A stretch of DNA of 64,000 nt from Platycnemis pennipes (GCA_933228895.1 OW121853.1:74880645-74944644), one strand, 5' to 3'. Shown: positions 44,072 to 56,104, counted from the stretch's first letter. The notes: generated by a model not told the origin, from the sequence alone. Made by a program: numbers and translations.

Positions 44072-45555
44072 GGAGGCTCCACCGAATTATGAAGTAGATG
44101 TCATTTTTGTGAAAATTTCAGGACACATCATTTTTTGGCCCTTCTATCAATGGGGTCGTTTACCATATTTTTTGATATCCGAATATGATACAGTTTGTAA
44201 AATAAAAAGACCCGTATTTTTCCGTTTTTTGATCCTTCAATTGTTTCTCGAGTTATATGCGTCAAAAAACTGATGTTTTTAACCCTTTCGGAAAAGTGGG
44301 CGTTGTGCAACCTCTGACGTCAATCGACTTCGTCCAATCTCAACTGAGCCCGCGACACAGCAAGACACTTCGCCTTATCGCAAAGGGGGGACACAGCTGA
44401 CTCTGCCAATCGGAGCAGTTACTACATCATCTGTGTGAGCAGACCTTCCGAGAATCCCCTTTCACTCCCTCCCCTTCCCCTGAAGGCAATCAAGGACGGG
44501 AGGAAAATGACGTCAATGTTATCACAGCAGCTTTTTCGGTGGGCGTCACCTTTTGCTTATTTTAATTTTTGATTTATCAGTGAATAGTTGAGGTTAGAAG
44601 ATTAATTTTTTCACTAAATTTCTTTTTTCGTTTCCATCTAAAAATTTCGTGTACAAAATTGCGATTTCGGTTCCGAGTAAACGCCCCCATTGGAAATACA
44701 ATAATTTGGCCTTTCCATTACATATTTGAAGGAAAAAGACGATGAAAATCAGCTATTTTATACGGGGTTATACGGCAGAGCATGGCTCTTGCAATAAAAT
44801 TTGCAGATTAAAAATGTATAGAGAAATGTCGTTTTGCCGAAAAACTAATATAAGATGCGCAATTTTATGTAGAATTTAGCATTGTAAAAAAGTGCTGGCC
44901 TTAACTTACTTGTTTAATTGATATTAATAAATGTTTTCTCGAAAAAAAGCAGAATACCCTTAGTTACATGGAAGTGGCGCTACAGGATGTTGTTATCATT
45001 GGCAACGGTACTTGTTACGGAACGTGTTTACGAGCCTATTTACTAACTTAATTTAGAAATATATCTTACCAAGGCCATTCTTATATTTTTTATGTAATTT
45101 AAATATTCCATTGGTTATTGATATGGTGTAATGAATACAAATACTTCCAAATGGTAGCAGCGCCATTGTTGCCAAATAATTTTCAGAAATATGAATATTA
45201 ATAAAATTCAAAACAAAGAGTTGTATTTCAAGGGAATACTTTAGAACCAAGTAAAAAAATATTTAACTCATTTTAGAATACGTAATAGTACGAATGAGTA
45301 TGTATTCTCACTTTGGAAATTAAACGTGGCAACAACACGTCGGCCATGTTCCGAATTCAAAATGAGTTAAAAGAGCTTGTAAAAATAGAATGCAACTACA
45401 AGGCGCTATAATAGTATACTCATACAATTATTGTGTACGCGTTATCACCCTATAGATGATTTTCCATGTAGGTGTTGTTCTGGAATGGTATTTACTCATT
45501 AAATAACATGGCTCTTTTACGGGATTTTGAATCACGAAGTCATGGTGGAACCTCC
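44072..45555 (+). mobile_element. TTAA-flanked DNA element, copy 1 (carries R2)
   Basis: Ends are GGAGGCTCCACCG and, reverse-complemented, GGAGGTTCCACCA, with TTAA at 44068-44071 and 45556-45559. It is an inverted copy of 1-816. Removing R2 (44149-44691) leaves about 0.94 kb without coding capacity. TTAA targeting suggests a piggyBac- or Kolobok-derived MITE. Confidence 0.88.
44149..44691 (+). mobile_element. R2 inverted-terminus repeat, copy b
   Basis: AATGGGGTCGTTTACC to CGCCCCCATT, 543 bp, inserted in the TTAA element. The uninterrupted element at the window start shows the empty site (reading CTAACGATTGGCAATA on its own coding sense), so the target duplication is at most a few bases (AT or ATTG). 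Confidence 0.9.
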
Positions 45556-46037
45556 TTAAGTAGATTCGTTTACTCTCCCCTCAATAAAATGTATGCTATT
45601 ATAATACAACCTCTGTAAAAAATAGGTGCCGCATGAGAGTTAAATGCTGTTTTACTTGTATTCTGAATATTTTCAGGGCTTATACAGCAGTTGAAATGGT
45701 AACAATGAAAATATCCCGAAATGTAAACACGAATAGCACGTGACCGCTAGGCGACCTCCTATTGGCCACGGTTGTGCAACGGTTGGCCAGTTGGAAATAG
45801 ACACGCTCGTATTATCTAACCGTTGAGAGTTGGTTGGCGCTGATTGGTCGACTTCACAGCGGAAACTGGCAACCGTAACCGGCTACGGTTAGTGTGATAC
45901 GGCCTCTATTAGCGGGGAGGCATACAAAAGCACCCCCGGGGGCCTATGTTCGAAATTTTAGTCGCACACGACTTCGCCGTCGTACTCGAGTCACGTGGTA
46001 TGAACCCGAGCGCTCGGCGAATTTGCCATGCTCGAAC

Positions 46038-48883
46038 CAAGGGGATGACACTGCCATAAGGCCAATGCGTATAGGTTTCTGGACACTAGCGCCACCTGGT
46101 GGCTTCGTGTCAGGAGGATACGGGTCCCGAGAACCGCGAGAGAATCGTGAGAAGCGAGAAAATCGCGAAACGGTCGCCGCTAGGTTTGAATCGTAATTAA
46201 GTCACTATTTCGATTTGCTCTCATTTAACATTACAATTTCCAAACTATTTTGCTGATTTGAATAGAATCTTACGGAAAACAACGATTTTTATTCCCTTTA
46301 AGATATTACTGATGAATTCCCATAGTGTAAAGAAATGGGCTAACTTTTGATAGGACCGAAGGAACTAGTCGAGGTCAGCTGGAAGGTGATAACCAGGAAT
46401 ACTGTAATGATAAACCCAGCATTTGACGAAAAAATATTTATTAACTTCAAAACAAAATCACAATACAAAACAAATCATTCAAAGTAGAATACCGACATTT
46501 AGTAAAAGTAGATTGGTGCAAATAAACATTCTTATTTGGTCAAACAACAGACAATGATAGGATATAGAATTCGTATGGTTTAACAGAAATCACTAATTAC
46601 ATAACATGGCATATTTCACACACAACTCAAATTAAATTTGGATGACTAGCATTTGGCAAAAAGTATGTAATATTGATGCATAATCCTCTGATGCATGGAG
46701 GAGAGAAACTTGTAAATAATTATACATGAACTTCCTAAACCTGCTGTAGTACCAAGACTGTAGAATCTATGCCTGGAATGATTCAGGTCGACCTGAAAAT
46801 ACATCAAAGGATGAAACAGTAAACAAAAAACCACAACAAATCCACTGCATTCTATTTAGTTTCAGCTGATTTAAGCCATTCAAAAGTTGGCAAAAGCCTT
46901 CTTGAAATGTATAAAGAAAATAAATATAACATGGATATGTTCTATCTTCCTTCTATTACATGCCCTCACACTACCTGATCCTCCCTTCCTGAGGACAACC
47001 ACCTAGGCGTGGTCAGAGGGATAACCTATTATGATGATCCTTATGGGCTACATTTGTGAGAGTTATAAAAATTGCCTTGAGACGGCTACCCAATCCAGCT
47101 AGGTATAAACATACAAAATAGACAAACAGAAGTCCACACAACATCTGTTCCACAGGGATGTGATTGAAAATCCATCATATGAAAAAAAAACAGAATGTGA
47201 ACCAGCAACCTGGTACTGTCATTCCATCCACATATATTAACAACTGAGGGTTCTGTTTAATAGAGTTCCCTAATATATCACTACGCCGCACACACCACAA
47301 ATTATATCACTTATAAGCTAAATACACAAAAAATTCCACAAGTTCATAATATAATCCTAAAATAGATTCTAATCTCCACTTCGGTTGTCTCTCTTATGCA
47401 TCATATGATCATTTTATTGGGCCACATGAGAACACCAAATGCATATTTTCTAGAGGCATAAATAATTACTTTTGTCAGAAGAAAGTAAAAATCGGCCATG
47501 ATTTTTCATGGCAATGGGATAAACTTGTACCAGCAAAGAATAATTGAGACAGAGGATGAATTCACTTAAAAACATGTAAACAAAAATGAGAAAACCATGC
47601 ACTAAGAACTCTCTAATTAGGTATATAACTTGACTATGAATCGATCGATTCCACACCAAGCTCGATGTTATTAATTAGCAAAAATACGAATTAAGCAAAA
47701 ATAGATAATTATTCAAAACAAATAAGTAGCTAAAATGTGCCAAAAATCGCGAAAAACCGGTGTATACCTCTCAAAGGCATGGAATTAATTCTACGAAAAC
47801 ATTAAGCCGCAACACCACATAGTGTTAGTTATCACGAAATTATGCCACTGCCTTATCACGGTATGACAATGACTAACAAATTATTTTAACATTTACACAT
47901 CACAAATTTATCCACACTCACACACGACCCATTTTTCAATGAATAATCATCATCATGTACTTTGTTATGATGCGATATGAGAACGTTTCCTCAGAACTAG
48001 TTTTCTGTGTAATTTGTTAAGGTAACGACTCCTATTTTCTGCTACATGCTAATGATTATTATCAAAAGAAATGAGTAAGAAATACCACTTATCCTGTCGA
48101 CGACACAATATTCACAGATTAGTTTTTTAATGCCACATGTGAAATTTCACTAAATTACATACGTAAGATATTGTGCTTGGCAGTGCAGTCACCTCAGAAT
48201 AATCATTCCCATCGTCGATTGTCACTGCACAGAGATCAAAAGTTCCCTTGGGTAGAACGTCGAGAGAATCCGTGAAATACAAAGGAAAATCGTGTGAGCA
48301 TATTGTGAACTTATACCAACCATTCATTTCAAAACAATAACACTTCAACGATATGATGCACGGCCGAGATCATAAAATTGCATTAATACACTTACCTTCC
48401 AACATATCTGGGACATTGTTCCGTGAAAGAAGATGTTTCCGGTAATAATGCATAAAGCCTTTGTATATACTTTACGAAACATCTACGACATTGTAGTTAT
48501 CGGCCAACTTTAAAGTAAACAAACGCTGTCACCTTCGATAACCGAAGCAAATAATACGAACATCACTTGCACTCTTTCACTAGAGTGGCACAAGTTTATG
48601 AGGTAGCCATGTTGATTCCACTTTAAAACACACTCAAATACAGAAAATTATCTCGGTAAACACTCAATTATGCTTTAATTTAGCATATCGGTGAACTCAA
48701 CACAACAGCAATTTTTACAGACTCCTTAACATGGCTGATCTCAACCAATCGGCCAATCAGGAGCCAGAATCTCAGAAATCGGCCTCCGCAGCGCCTCTCG
48801 CGGGCCTAGTGGAGGAAAAGTTTTCCCATCCACAATCGATTAAAGTAATCTATACGATATATCGCATGATTGTCGACCCCTTG
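46038..48883 (-). mobile_element. 2846 bp element with 8 bp target duplication, inside copy A
   Basis: Terminal CAAGGGG/CCCCTTG inverted ends lie between exact GCTCGAAC duplications (46030-46037 and 48884-48891). Copy B shows the empty site with a single GCTCGAAC, so the borders are certain. An 8 bp duplication fits hAT or P superfamilies. No transposase was recognised. Left subterminal DNA has the hairpin GACAC..GCGCCACCTGGTGGC..GTGTC at 46082-46111. The AT-rich interior looks different from the ends and holds a possible promoter, short exons and poly(A) signal on the minus strand. Confidence 0.9.
48127..48416 (-). CDS. Candidate two-exon small gene inside the 2.8 kb element
   Basis: A TATATA box (48469-48464) lies 48 bp upstream of an ATG at 48416 in good context. 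Exon 1 encodes MSQICWK and ends at a consensus donor GTAAGT (48395-48390). A 53 bp intron would end in AAG at 48343, and exon 2 continues in frame (CYCFEMNGWYKFTICSHDF.., then DLCAVTIDDGNDYSEV) to a stop at 48129-48127, giving about 78 residues. Alternatively exon 2 ends at GTATGT (48162-48157) and further exons follow. A minus-strand AATAAA lies at 46442-46437. I recognise no domain. It could be a captured host exon set, an element gene, or chance; there is no independent evidence of expression. Confidence 0.3.
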
Positions 48884-49125
48884 GCTCGAACTGCTCGAAC
48901 CACTCGAGTTCACTCGTATACGGCTACCGGCTACTCGAGCGGTGGATACCAGTCGACTTACCCTTCGAGTGAGCGTAATGGCGGGTGCTGACGATTTAGC
49001 AGCTGAAGAAACATGGCAAAAGAGGAATTATGTGTCCTCCCCGGAAGCGGGAAATATATTTAAGATGAGTTAAGAGACTGTGGCACGGTTGTACCAACTA
49101 AATACTCGATTCGATGACATTAGTA

Positions 49126-49238
49126 GTGACATTAAGACCCTATAGTTACTTGTTTGCATGTCAATAGTGCATGATTGGTGATCTTCACCCCCTGCCACAC
49201 ACCCACGTGGTGGCTTGCAGGGTGTCGCGTAGATGTAG
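49126..49238 (+). mobile_element. LINE-1 3' end inside copy A
   Basis: GACCCTATAGTTACTTGTTT through GGTGGCTTGCAGGGTGTCGC and GTAGATGTAG. The same fragment sits at the equivalent point of copy B (51526-51642), so it entered the parent element before copies A and B arose. Confidence 0.9.
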
Positions 49239-51170
49239 TTCGAAAACCTTTGCCATCAATGGTGAATTGAAGAAAATAACTAGGAAAAATCTTGCATGGT
49301 CGTTCAATGTAGTTAGAATTGTTGTACTTTGTACAATTACATTTTAAGTTTTATTTTACCAATGAATTTGAATGTCTTAGTGTCATTTTCAAGTAATTGT
49401 CACGCTGACAATGACGCTAAGACGTTGAAGTCGAGCGGTTGTATAAACGTTTAAGTGGAATAATGCAAAGTTATTTGATTCCTACAATGTGTGACGCCAC
49501 AAATTCTTCCGAGTTATTACTTAGTATATGGATTAAAAACAAGGGATTATTTTTCTAATGATCTAGTCCCCTAATTCTAAATGTGTGAGTTTTTTCACGG
49601 TAATTAATTTGTTCTAAGTTTGATGTCGATTATTCGCTGGTACATTTCGTGCCGATCCTATATATACTCCTCTCCCTCATCTCGTATTTAATTTGGTATT
49701 TCGTTTTACTCAAGAGGTCTCAGCTGCCTAAACCATATCCATTATTCTTTTAGCACGCAACGTATTCTTCTAATTCATTTGAAGAGGAGAAAGAGTTAAG
49801 TTACAAATGCATTCATAGATTGTTCTACAAGTCAGTAAAGCTCAGTATGAAACGAAATAAACTTTGTACTATTCCCCACTACTTTTAATGTCCCTCATCG
49901 GTTTCAACGCTTTCTTGTCATTCTCAGTGGGAAGAGCAATATTTCCGAGGCCTCTAGACTATATGATTATACCTCCTAAGCAAGCAGAAAAAGAAATAAT
50001 ATGGAGAGGTTGAAGCGATCGATTTCGGTCAACATTGTTTAGAGGACATTGTAGAGGGGCGACTGTAAAGTATAGTATCACATCCAATCACACTCATGTA
50101 TATTACACAAGGATCACAATCCAACAAATGATTGAAAGAAGGTAATGGTACTGATGCAAGCCTTCACAATGAATAAAAGTTATTCAATGTTATTTTGCGA
50201 ATTATTATTAAGGACTAAAATAGACGGAAAGCCTCAGTCAACTGTAGGTATCGATTCGCAAACAAGTTTGTAACTCACCTTACACTAGTGTATAATTTTT
50301 ACGATAGAAGTGAGTAGTATAACGTTACATTTTTTATATTTATTTACCTCCCTTAACTATTGGGAATATCAATTCGCGACCTTTCGGAAAGCTTTTATTC
50401 TGATTCATCATGCTGATGACTCGCATATAATAACTGCCTTTTCCTCAGTTCTATATCGTTGACTGAAGCTCGTTAACAAATTTAGAGTTCAATAGAGATT
50501 ACCTCTTCTCTGTGACTGAACGACAGTGGCATAAACACTACAATAGTGTCTATACAGCTACTACAGCTTAAAACTACAGCTACAATACTACAGCTAAAAT
50601 GATAAAACGCATTACCGTGTATAAATGCCAAGAGTGTGATCATGCTTACATGAAGGTTTAGACATTTCCGGCGGTGATGGTAGATGCCGTTTCAGTAATT
50701 GATCATATTTACAAATACATTAATGCCATTTCTAAATTCAAAAAAATGCTGAACTCCATATCTACGCTTTAAGAATATTGGATAACAGTGGTGAGGTCTC
50801 ATGAGTTTACATTTACAGTACTTAGCAGTTTTAACACTTACATGACCTTCAGAAGCAAGTATTGAGATCTAGATTACACCATCAAAGTAATATTAATGCA
50901 GTTTATCGCTATTTCGCTCATAACATACGATTACTCTATCAAATTATTATTCGCTGTTTAAATTTGGCGGCCATTTCGCACTCGAAGGGTGCGCTCCGGC
51001 GACGTTGCCACACCTCCATCCACACTCGAGTGTGGATCACTCCACTCACTCGAGTGGTGGATTTCGCATACGACGGATTTCAGTTCCAGCATACCAATTT
51101 TCGCGCGCTTTTAGCCGCATGCGACTTCACCACTCGAGTTCGTGTACGACTGGCGGGGAACTCGAGCGTT

Positions 51171-51205
51171 TTCGAACATAGGCCCCCTGGGGGCCTACGT
51201 TCGAA
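51171..51205. repeat. 35 bp junction palindrome between copies A and B
   Basis: The right end of A and left end of B meet with one T between them, forming TTCGAACATAGGCCCCC then TGGGGGCCTACGTTCGAA, self-complementary except at three positions. Confidence 0.9.
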
Positions 51206-53523
51206 ATTTTAGTCGTACACGACTTCGCCGTCGTACTCGAGTCACGTGGTATGAACCCGAGCGCTCGGCGAATTTGCTATGCTCGAACCGCTCGAACCAC
51301 TCGAGTTCACTCGTACACGGCTACCGGCTACTCGAGCGGTGGATACCAGTCGACTTACCCTTCGAGTGAGCGTAATGGCGGGTGCTGACGATTTAGCAGC
51401 TGAAGAAACATGGCAAAAGAGGAATTATATGTCCTCCCCGGAAGTGGGAAATATATTTAAGATGAATTAAGAGACTGTGGCACGGTTGTACCAACTAAAT
51501 ACTCGATTCGATGACATTAGTAGTGACATTGAGACCCTATAGTTACTTGTTTGCATGTCAATAGTGCATGCTTGGTGATCTTCACCCCCTGCCACACACC
51601 CTCGTGGTGGCTTGCAGGGTATCGCGTAGATGTAGATGTAGTACGAAAACCTTTTCCATCAATGGTGATTCGAAGAAAATAACTAGGAAAAATTTGCATG
51701 GTCGTGCAATGTAGTTAGAATTGTTGTACTTTGTACAATTATATTTTAAGTTTTATTTTACCAATGAATGTGAATGTCTTACTGTCATTTTCAAGTAATT
51801 GTCACGCTGACAATGACGCTAAGACGTTGAAGTCGTGCGGTTGTATAAACATTTAAGTGGAATAATTCAAAGTTATTTGATTCTTACAATGTGTGACGCC
51901 ACAAATTCTTCCAACTAATTACTTAGTATATGGATTAAAAATAAGGAATTATTTTTCTAATGATCTAGTCCCCTAATTCTAAATGTGTGACCTTTTTCAC
52001 GGTAATTAATTTGTTCTAAGTGTGATGCCGATTATTCGCTGGTAGATTTCGTTGCGATCATATATGCTCCTTTCCCTAATCTCGTATTAAATTTGGTTCT
52101 ACTTTTTACTCATACGTCTCAGCTGCCTAAAACATATCCGTTACTCCTTTAGCACGCAACTTATTCTTATTATTCATTTGAAGGGGAGAAAGAGTTAAGC
52201 TACAGATGCATTCATAGAATGTGTTGCAAGTTAAAACTCATTATGAAACGAAATAAACTTAGTATTATTCCACACCACTTTTAATGTTCCTCATCGGTTT
52301 CAACGCTTCGCGTCATTCTCAACTAGAAGAAAAATATTTCCGAGGCCTCTTGACTGTACGATTACACCTCCTAAGTAAAATGAAAAAGAAATTATGTGAA
52401 GAGGTTGAAGCGATCGATTACGGTCAACATTGTGTAGAGGGCATTGTAGAGGGGCGACTGTAAAGTCTAGTATCGCGACCAATCACACTCATATGAATTA
52501 CACAAGGATCACAATCCGACAAATGATTGAAAGAAGATAATGGTACTGATGCAAGCCGTCACAATGAATAAAAGTTATTCAATGTTATTTTGCGAATTTA
52601 TTAAGGACTAAAATAGACGGAAAGCCTCAGTCAACTGCAGGTATCGATTCGATAACAAGTTTGTAACTCACCTTACACCAGTCTATAATTTTTACGATGG
52701 AAGTGAGTAGTATAACGTTACATTTTTTAGATTTAATTACTTCCCTTAAGGATTGGAAATATCAATTCGCGACCTTTCGGAAAGCATGTATTCTGATTCA
52801 TCATCCTGATGACTCGCATATAATAACAGCCTTTTCCTCCGTTCTATATCGTTGACTGATTCTCGTTAACAAATTTAGAGTTCAATAGAGAATACCTCTT
52901 CTCTGTGACTGAACGGCAGTGGCATAAACACTACAATAGTGTCAAGACCAGCTAAAATGATAAAACGCATTACCGTGTATAAATGCCATGAGTGTGATCA
53001 TGCTTACATGAAGGTTTAGACATTTCCGGCGGTGATGGTAGATGCCGTTTCAGTAATTGATCATATTTACAAATACGTTTATGCCATTTCTCAATTCAAA
53101 AAGATGCTGAACACCATATCTACGCTTTAAGAATATTGGATAACAGTGATGAGGTCTCATGAGTTTACATTTACAGTACTTAGCAGTTTTAACACTTACA
53201 TGACTTTCAGAAGCAAGTATTGAGGTCTATATTACACCATCAAAGTAATATTATTGCAGTTTATCGAAATTTCCGCTCATAACATACGATTACCTATCAA
53301 ATTATTATTCGTTGTTTAAATTTGGCGGCCATTTCGCACTCGAAGGGTGCGCTCCGGCGACGTTGCCACACCTCCATCCACTCACTCGAGTGGTGGATTT
53401 CGCATACGACGGATTTCAGTTCCAGCATACCAATTTTCGCGCGCTTTTAGACGCATGCGACTTCACTACTCGAGTTCGTGTACGACTGGCGGGGAACTCG
53501 AGCGTTTTCGAACATAGGCCCCC
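51189..53523 (+). mobile_element. CTCGAG-rich TIR element, copy B (uninterrupted)
   Basis: A 2335 bp copy of the same element as A, about 2.40 kb downstream in the shared left part. It keeps the empty site for the 2.8 kb insert, the nested LINE-1 end (51526-51642) and the same early stop in the MAGADDLAAEE frame. If the border is set one base inward, both flanks read CTG. Differences from A are scattered substitutions and a few 10-35 bp indels, mainly near 50540-50600 and 51020-51050 of A. Confidence 0.88.
51526..51642 (+). mobile_element. LINE-1 3' end inside copy B
   Basis: Counterpart of 49126-49238, ending GTAGATGTAGATGTAG. Same insertion point as in A. Confidence 0.9.
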
Positions 53524-53759
53524 TGGGCTCTCGCGGACTCCCTCGCCGGGAAGAAAACATTTTTGTGCCGGGACATGAGATGAGAGATTGGTATAAGGAG
53601 ATCGGTGAATTCCAAGCAGGTTACAAAGTACTGGTGGAGGCATTTGGCATCCTAGCCTATGGGGTGACAATGAAGACAGAGTATGGGTGCTTGGGAACGA
53701 TAAAGTTCCGCCTCATCCGTACAAAACGTTGCGTTTTATACGGCCTCTTATTGGGACGG
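53524..53759. other. Unrecognised sequence with a small hairpin
   Basis: CCGTACAAAACG and CGTTTTATACGG (53718-53744) form a 12 bp stem with one mismatch. No gene is recognised. Confidence 0.5.
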
Positions 53760-54545
53760 CATCATCATCATTAGTGAGCCATCCTGAGATTAGTTTGATG
53801 CAGCTCTCCACTAAATACTTCTTTTCAGATAAGGTAGATGAAGATAAATTTATTGCTCCCCTTGAAAACAAATACAGTAAATACTTAACAATGCAATAGA
53901 AGGGCTTTGGGTAGCTTCGATGGTTTTCACCAATATGGAAACTACCAGCCAGTAATTTATGAGTTCGAAAAGTGTCAGTCAGAAAATATTGCATTAGTTT
54001 TTTTTTTTAGACACGAGCAAAAATATTTCAGAAACGAAAGAATGAAGAATGTGCCAGCAAAATAAGAGGGCAAGGATAAAGAATAATTTACTTTAAATTT
54101 TTAAGAATTTTATAAATTAACAATAGCAACCAAGGAATTATATTATACTTTTTCAGTATCAGATAATCTCTCCATATTTACGTATTTATTCTCTTTCACA
54201 TCCGTCGTCACTTGTTCTATATAACTTATACGAGATCTGCCTTTTCCATTCTTCCCGTTCACTTTTCCTTCAACGATTGTCTTCATCAGGGCATCATGTC
54301 TCATGATGCGGCAGATTAAGTTGTCCCGTCTTCTTCTTAGGGTATTCAGACTACTTACCATTTCTCCCTCTATTCTTAGGACTTCCTCGTTACTTACTCG
54401 GGTGATCCATTTAATCTTCATCATTCTTCTGTATCACAACATTTCAAATGCTTCCACCCTTTACTTGTCAGCTTCTTTCATCATCCAAGCTTTTATTGCC
54501 ATAAAGAAACATTCTCCTGATGTACGTTCTGATGAATTGTTTGAA
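53760..54545 (-). pseudogene. LINE-2 3' end interrupted by ~330 bp
   Basis: The tail and last codons (CATCATCATCATTAGTGAGCC.. GCAGCTCTCCACT) occupy 53760-53828. The coding part resumes at about 54157 and runs to 54545, including the minus-strand frame IKWITRVSNEEVLRIEGEMV. The interruption is bordered by CAGATAA on both sides (about 53827 and 54161), a possible target duplication. The inserted DNA is not identified. Confidence 0.85.
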
Positions 54546-55207
54546 CGTTAAAACGTGAATAACAATAAAATCGATACCCAAATTTCATCGCAGCGGCCTC
54601 ATTTAATCTTTCGAAGGCTGATTAAGTGAGCTGTTACTTTATTTTATCACAGTAAGAACGAAATATTGTACTAAAACTGGTTAAAATTTGACCCATTTAA
54701 ACTAGATGCTTTGCATCCATATTCATGTAAAAAAAACTTGTGCTTTTCTGCATGAATTGCTGTGGAAAAGTATAAGTATTTCATTTAAATATTGATGCTA
54801 ATCACTTTAACGAAGTGAACCCTGATAGAGTAGAGCGCATGCATATTTGTCGTTTGTTTGCTCGTCTGCGCACTTTCCCTCCCGTTTCTTTGACTAATTT
54901 TAAAAATGCATTCCATTGTTCATCTTACACTCATTTCCTTCATCTTTGAACCACGCGCAAGAACAACTTGCGATCAGCAAGCCCGTGTGTCCGTACCTAC
55001 CAAGATGGCCAACCTCGCCTCTCAAATCAGATGCGATGTCCCCTCCAGTGCATTCTGATCTGCTTGATTCAAAGGTACTCTTTCAGTACCATCCGGCCGA
55101 TCTATCACCATTTCAAGGCTCATAGGCTTTTTATCTTGTGAAAAATAACATATATACTATATTTTAATTATGTACAAACAATATAATCGACTTTTTACAT
55201 GTCCTGT
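54546..55207. other. Unrecognised sequence
   Basis: The 54916-55125 open frame has no recognisable domain. Confidence 0.4.
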
Positions 55208-55290
55208 AGCACTATGTTGGAAGCGTGGTGGTTTGATGGATTGCACACCGCAGGTTGTGAGTTCAAATTCCGGGGGGGAGGGGGAACGGG
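55208..55290 (+). mobile_element. SINE head fragment (tRNA-like)
   Basis: GCGTGGTGGTTTGATGGATT resembles the family A box A region and GAGTTCAAATTCCGG is a box B-like word, followed by a G-rich stretch. Weak similarity only. Confidence 0.5.
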
Positions 55291-55737
55291 TAGAGGGGGA
55301 GGGGTTCTTTTCACGTGATCTAGAAAGCCCATTCGGGGTCGTTTTCAGGGAACAAGATCTATAGGAAAACGCAGGCGGCACAGGGAAAGCAACTGCCCCC
55401 CTACCCTGATGTGTGAATTTTTACTCGCCGATAGACTTAGGTAGTAGCTGGTCAGCTATACTCTTAAGGATGACATCAACCTTCAGGTTGACGTCTACTC
55501 TCCATCTGTAACATCATATAGAGAAGTAAGAGGAGAAATTTGACTTCAGAGTGTTAATATTAGGTTTTATATGTATTTTTAACTAAAAACCTACATTTTC
55601 ATCAAAAAGCCCTGGATGTTTTTGCGCGTAACAGGTGATTAAAAGGGGTGCCTTTACATTGCAGGTGAAATTTAGGATAGGTGGGTAATTCCATAGAGTA
55701 GGTACTTATTAGGGAACAGAGAATGGGTGGAATGAAA
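55291..55737. other. Unrecognised sequence with a near-perfect hairpin
   Basis: GACATCAACCT and AGGTTGACGTC at 55468-55492 are inverted with one mismatch. G-rich at 55270-55310. Confidence 0.45.
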
Positions 55738-56104
55738 CCAGGGGTGTGTTTGAAACCGTCGGGATCATCTCGAATAGGTAACCAAGGAGTCACGTGGTAT
55801 TAACACGAACGGTTCACAAATTTGGTGTTTTAAAACCGGTGATTACAAGCTCATTTATTGTGTACACTTCTGTTTTATCTTATCTGGGGGCTCTATGGAC
55901 GAGGCAGATGAGAAAAACTCAAGTGAAATTAATTGATCATATTGTAATGGGCAAACTAAATTTGCAAAATGTTCGTGTTTGTACCACGTGACTTTTTGGT
56001 TACCTATTCGAGATATTCCCAAAGATTTCAACCGCAGGCTCCATGGTGATGGTTCATCCCCTACCATACACCCTGGCCGTGACGGTTTCAAACACAGTCC
56101 CCAG
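55738..56104. mobile_element. MITE (GTTTGAAACCGT family), copy 2
   Basis: The left arm CCAGGGGTGTGTTTGAAACC continues GGTAACCAAGGAGTCACGTG. The right arm has CACGTGACT near 55986 and CGGTTTCAAACACAGTCCCC at its end. It is joined directly to copy 3. Confidence 0.85.

Larger units (their letters stand above)
43837..45905. mobile_element. DNA element with GGCC..CACACTA inverted ends, containing the TTAA element
   Basis: The left end reads GGCCATTGCACACTAGCCGT and the right end, reverse-complemented, GGCCGTATCACACTAACCGT. The sequence next to each end keeps some inverted similarity (CCGGTTA words). The outer flanks show no clear duplication. It contains the whole 44072-45555 element; its own DNA totals about 0.6 kb. 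Confidence 0.6.
45938..51187 (+). mobile_element. CTCGAG-rich TIR element, copy A (split by a 2.8 kb insert)
   Basis: The left end is GGGGGCCTATGTTCGAAATT and the right end, reverse-complemented, GGGGGCCTATGTTCGAAAAC. Both terminal ~300 bp are dense in CTCGAG, CTCGAAC and ACTCGAGT words. Taking the border one base inward gives flanking triplets CCG and CTG. A short frame near 48977 starts MAGADDLAAEETWQKRNY and hits the same stop as copy B, so the source was already non-autonomous. Without its insert it is about 2.4 kb. The interior carries a LINE-1 3' end at 49126-49238. Confidence 0.85.

Noticed and set aside
48731..48991. 86-codon plus-strand frame starting MADLNQSANQ
   Set aside because: It crosses the border of the 2.8 kb element into copy A, so it cannot be a single ancestral gene.
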